A stretch of DNA of 11,176 nt from Helicobacteraceae bacterium (GTDB lineage: Bacteria > Campylobacterota > Campylobacteria > Campylobacterales > SZUA-545). Of the stretch, positions 5,525-11,176 are shown one piece after another (positions within the stretch are counted from its first letter, which is position 1; each line of letters opens with the position of its first letter). The notes below the pieces were generated by a model that was given only the letters and a program-made list of their open reading frames with translations, ran no database searches and was not told where the DNA came from. The stretch lies in assembly GCA_031276985.1 (NCBI GenBank), contig JAISMA010000067.1, positions 1 to 11,176 on the forward strand, in the 5' to 3' direction. The position numbers and the translations under genes were made by a program.

Positions 5525-5689
5525 TCATTCCGCATTCGTTTTGTCCCTTTAGCCGTTCCATTCGCGGGCAACAACTACGGCGTGAGCTTTCTTCCCAGAG
5601 CAAACTCCGAAGTATTGGTCGGCTTTATCAACGTAGCGCCGCGCCGCGTAGCGATAGCTTGCGCTTCGCAAAATCAATTCCGCAAAAGT
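5525..5689 (+). pseudogene. Fragment resembling VgrG (type VI secretion spike)
   Basis: One frame reads PFAGNNYGVSFLPRANSEVL then VGFINVAPRRVAIA and SQNQF. This fits the conserved gp5-like OB-fold stretch of VgrG proteins, in which a [WP]xAGxxYGxxFxPRxGxEVLVxF core is followed by xGDPDRPxIxG and then YN. The GDPDRP part is altered here (NVAPRR) and YN is missing, so the copy looks worn. Only about 55 residues remain out of the several hundred of a real VgrG, and no other VgrG, Hcp tube or PAAR piece is seen around it. VgrG forms the tip of the type VI secretion puncturing device and carries effectors. The fragment suggests that this segment descends from a vgrG-linked effector cassette. The family call rests on motif memory. 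Confidence 0.5.
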
Positions 5690-5720
5690 CGATCTTGCGT
5701 CAAGCCGCGACGGGCTATGT

Positions 5721-5779
5721 ATAGCGCCGTAATCCGTTTTATAGTATTATATTCGCCCCTTAGATGAATTTAATCGATT
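5721..5779. repeat. Direct repeat copy 2 (before gltB)
   Basis: This 59-bp block is the second copy of 3581-3638, same orientation, differing by three substitutions and one inserted A. It ends 16 nt before the gltB ATG and includes TATAGT (5740-5745) and TATTAT (5745-5750), either of which could be a plus-strand -10 box. The first reads TAGAGT in copy 1. It probably supplies the gltB promoter. Confidence 0.85.
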
Positions 5780-5795
5780 GGCTCAAAGGCATTGA

Positions 5796-10232
<4,437 letters not shown>

Positions 10233-10244
10233 GTCGGACGGCGA

Positions 10245-11176
10245 ATGAAATTAGCGCATAGCGTCGTCGATTGGTTCGCTAAGGGTCGCGGCGCGATCGC
10301 CCTCGCGCTGATCGCGGGCGTTTTGCTCTTTGGATGCGGCGAGAAACAGCCGTCGCCGTCGTCGGCGCAATCGGCGGAATCGTCGCCCGCGCAACCTTCG
10401 CTACCTTCGCAAACGCAACCGCCGATCGCGATCAAGCCCGTCGTCGTCGAGCCAGCGACCGTCGCGCCAAAAGAACAAAACGTTACGCTAATCGCCGTCG
10501 GCGACAATTTGATTCACGTCGGGCTAATAAAAGCGGCGCGGACAAAAGACGGATACGATTTTGCGCCGTTTTACGAGGAGATTAGGGCGATCGCTCAAAG
10601 CGCCGATATAGCTTTTATCAATCAAGAAACGCTAATTTCGGGCAAAAAATTCGGTTATTCGGGCTATCCCGCTTTTAACGGTCCGGTAGAAATTGGAAAA
10701 GCGATCTACGATGTTGGTTTTAGGGTGATAAATCACGCTACAAATCACGCTATGGACAAGGGTAAAAAAGCGCTGTTGGCGACGATAGATTATTGGAAAA
10801 CAAAAGAGGACGCTATCGTATTAGGCGTTCATGCTTCGCAAGCGGAGCGCCAAAAGCCAAAAATCTTAGAAATAAAAGGCGCGAAGTTTGGTTTTTTGGC
10901 ATATACGTACGGCTTAAACGGAATTAAATTGCCAAAAGAAGCGCCGTATCTGGTTTCGCTTATAGACGTAAAAACAATGGCAAAAGAGATCGACGAGTTA
11001 AGGGCGCTTTGCGATTTTCTTATCGTCTCCATGCATTGGGGAGAAGAATATAAGCATATTCCAGTTAAAACGCAGGAAAAACTCGCGCAATTTTTAGCCG
11101 ATCGCAAGGTGGATTTGGTGATAGGACATCACCCGCACGTTTTACAAACGGCGCGTTGGATAGAGCGCGAAGACGG
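10245..11176 (+). CDS. CapA-family metallophosphatase-like lipoprotein, 3' end outside window
   Basis: The ORF is open to the window end (310 codons visible). It starts with a basic N-terminus and a hydrophobic core ending in LLFGC, a lipobox with Cys31, so the protein is probably a lipoprotein anchored outside the inner membrane. A Ser/Pro/Gln-rich linker (about residues 35-78) leads to a CapA/PGA_cap domain of the calcineurin-like phosphoesterase fold. Its motifs are in order: AVGDNLIH (84-91), NQE (126-128), NHATNHAMD (163-171), MHWGEEY (263-269) and GHHPHV (294-299). The family is named for poly-gamma-glutamate capsule synthesis (CapA/PgsA), but many members have no proven substrate and no other capsule genes are visible here. 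The start is 12 nt after the gltB stop with GGACGG just upstream, so it is likely co-transcribed with gltB. Confidence 0.85.
   Translation, partial: MKLAHSVVDWFAKGRGAIALALIAGVLLFGCGEKQPSPSSAQSAESSPAQPSLPSQTQPPIAIKPVVVEPATVAPKEQNVTLIAVGDNLIHVGLIKAARTKDGYDFAPFYEEIRAIAQSADIAFINQETLISGKKFGYSGYPAFNGPVEIGKAIYDVGFRVINHATNHAMDKGKKALLATIDYWKTKEDAIVLGVHASQAERQKPKILEIKGAKFGFLAYTYGLNGIKLPKEAPYLVSLIDVKTMAKEIDELRALCDFLIVSMHWGEEYKHIPVKTQEKLAQFLADRKVDLVIGHHPHVLQTARWIERED

Noticed and set aside
3581..5779. Reading the flanking repeats as an insertion-sequence or integrase attachment pair
   Set aside because: No transposase or integrase is visible, the repeats are direct rather than inverted, and they coincide with a promoter region, so a named mobile element cannot be supported.

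Overview
The window reads as an ordinary bacterial chromosome segment carrying a short, decayed accessory block. The best taxonomic clue is recO: the 205-residue protein begins MRGYILNLKKNRDEDLI and carries RFYGARHSP, which matches the short Helicobacter/Campylobacter-type RecO as I remember it. The organism is therefore probably a member of Campylobacterota, with a G+C content near 50 %, high for that phylum. The octamer GCGATCGC is strikingly over-represented (10 copies by eye).

Layout. (1) 1-525, minus strand: the 5' part of an FAD/NAD(P)-binding oxidoreductase (possibly of the styrene/indole monooxygenase type), 16 nt downstream of a 119-residue unknown protein. A leader holds a 12-codon ORF and a perfect hairpin over its stop. 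(2) 526-817: a divergent control region. (3) 818-1637, plus: an unknown 187-residue protein behind a good sigma-70-type promoter and a strong 5'-UTR hairpin, then a small two-helix membrane protein and a terminator. (4) 1670-2062, minus: a stand-alone ThiD2-type thiamin-pathway protein, divergent from ung (uracil-DNA glycosylase, 2134-2796, plus). (5) 2965-3582, minus: recO, convergent with ung. (6) 3639-5720: about 2.1 kb of poorly coding, partly A+T-rich sequence bounded by two direct copies of a 58/59-bp promoter block. It holds a small doubtful ORF, a secreted protein whose start codon and signal peptide are separated from the body frame by an A9 tract, a Sel1/Hcp-like cysteine-rich pseudogene, and a fragment resembling VgrG of type VI secretion. 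(7) 5796-10232, plus: gltB, the large subunit of glutamate synthase. (8) 10245 to the window end, plus: a CapA-like lipoprotein, truncated by the window.

The core genes do unrelated housekeeping jobs: ammonia assimilation (gltB), DNA repair (ung, recO) and thiamin synthesis. The most distinctive part is the segment between recO and gltB. Its flanking repeats suggest that these genes were once divergent neighbours sharing one promoter region, later separated by insertion or duplication. Its contents suggest a decayed effector/accessory cassette. I see no tRNA, rRNA, CRISPR array, transposase or integrase.
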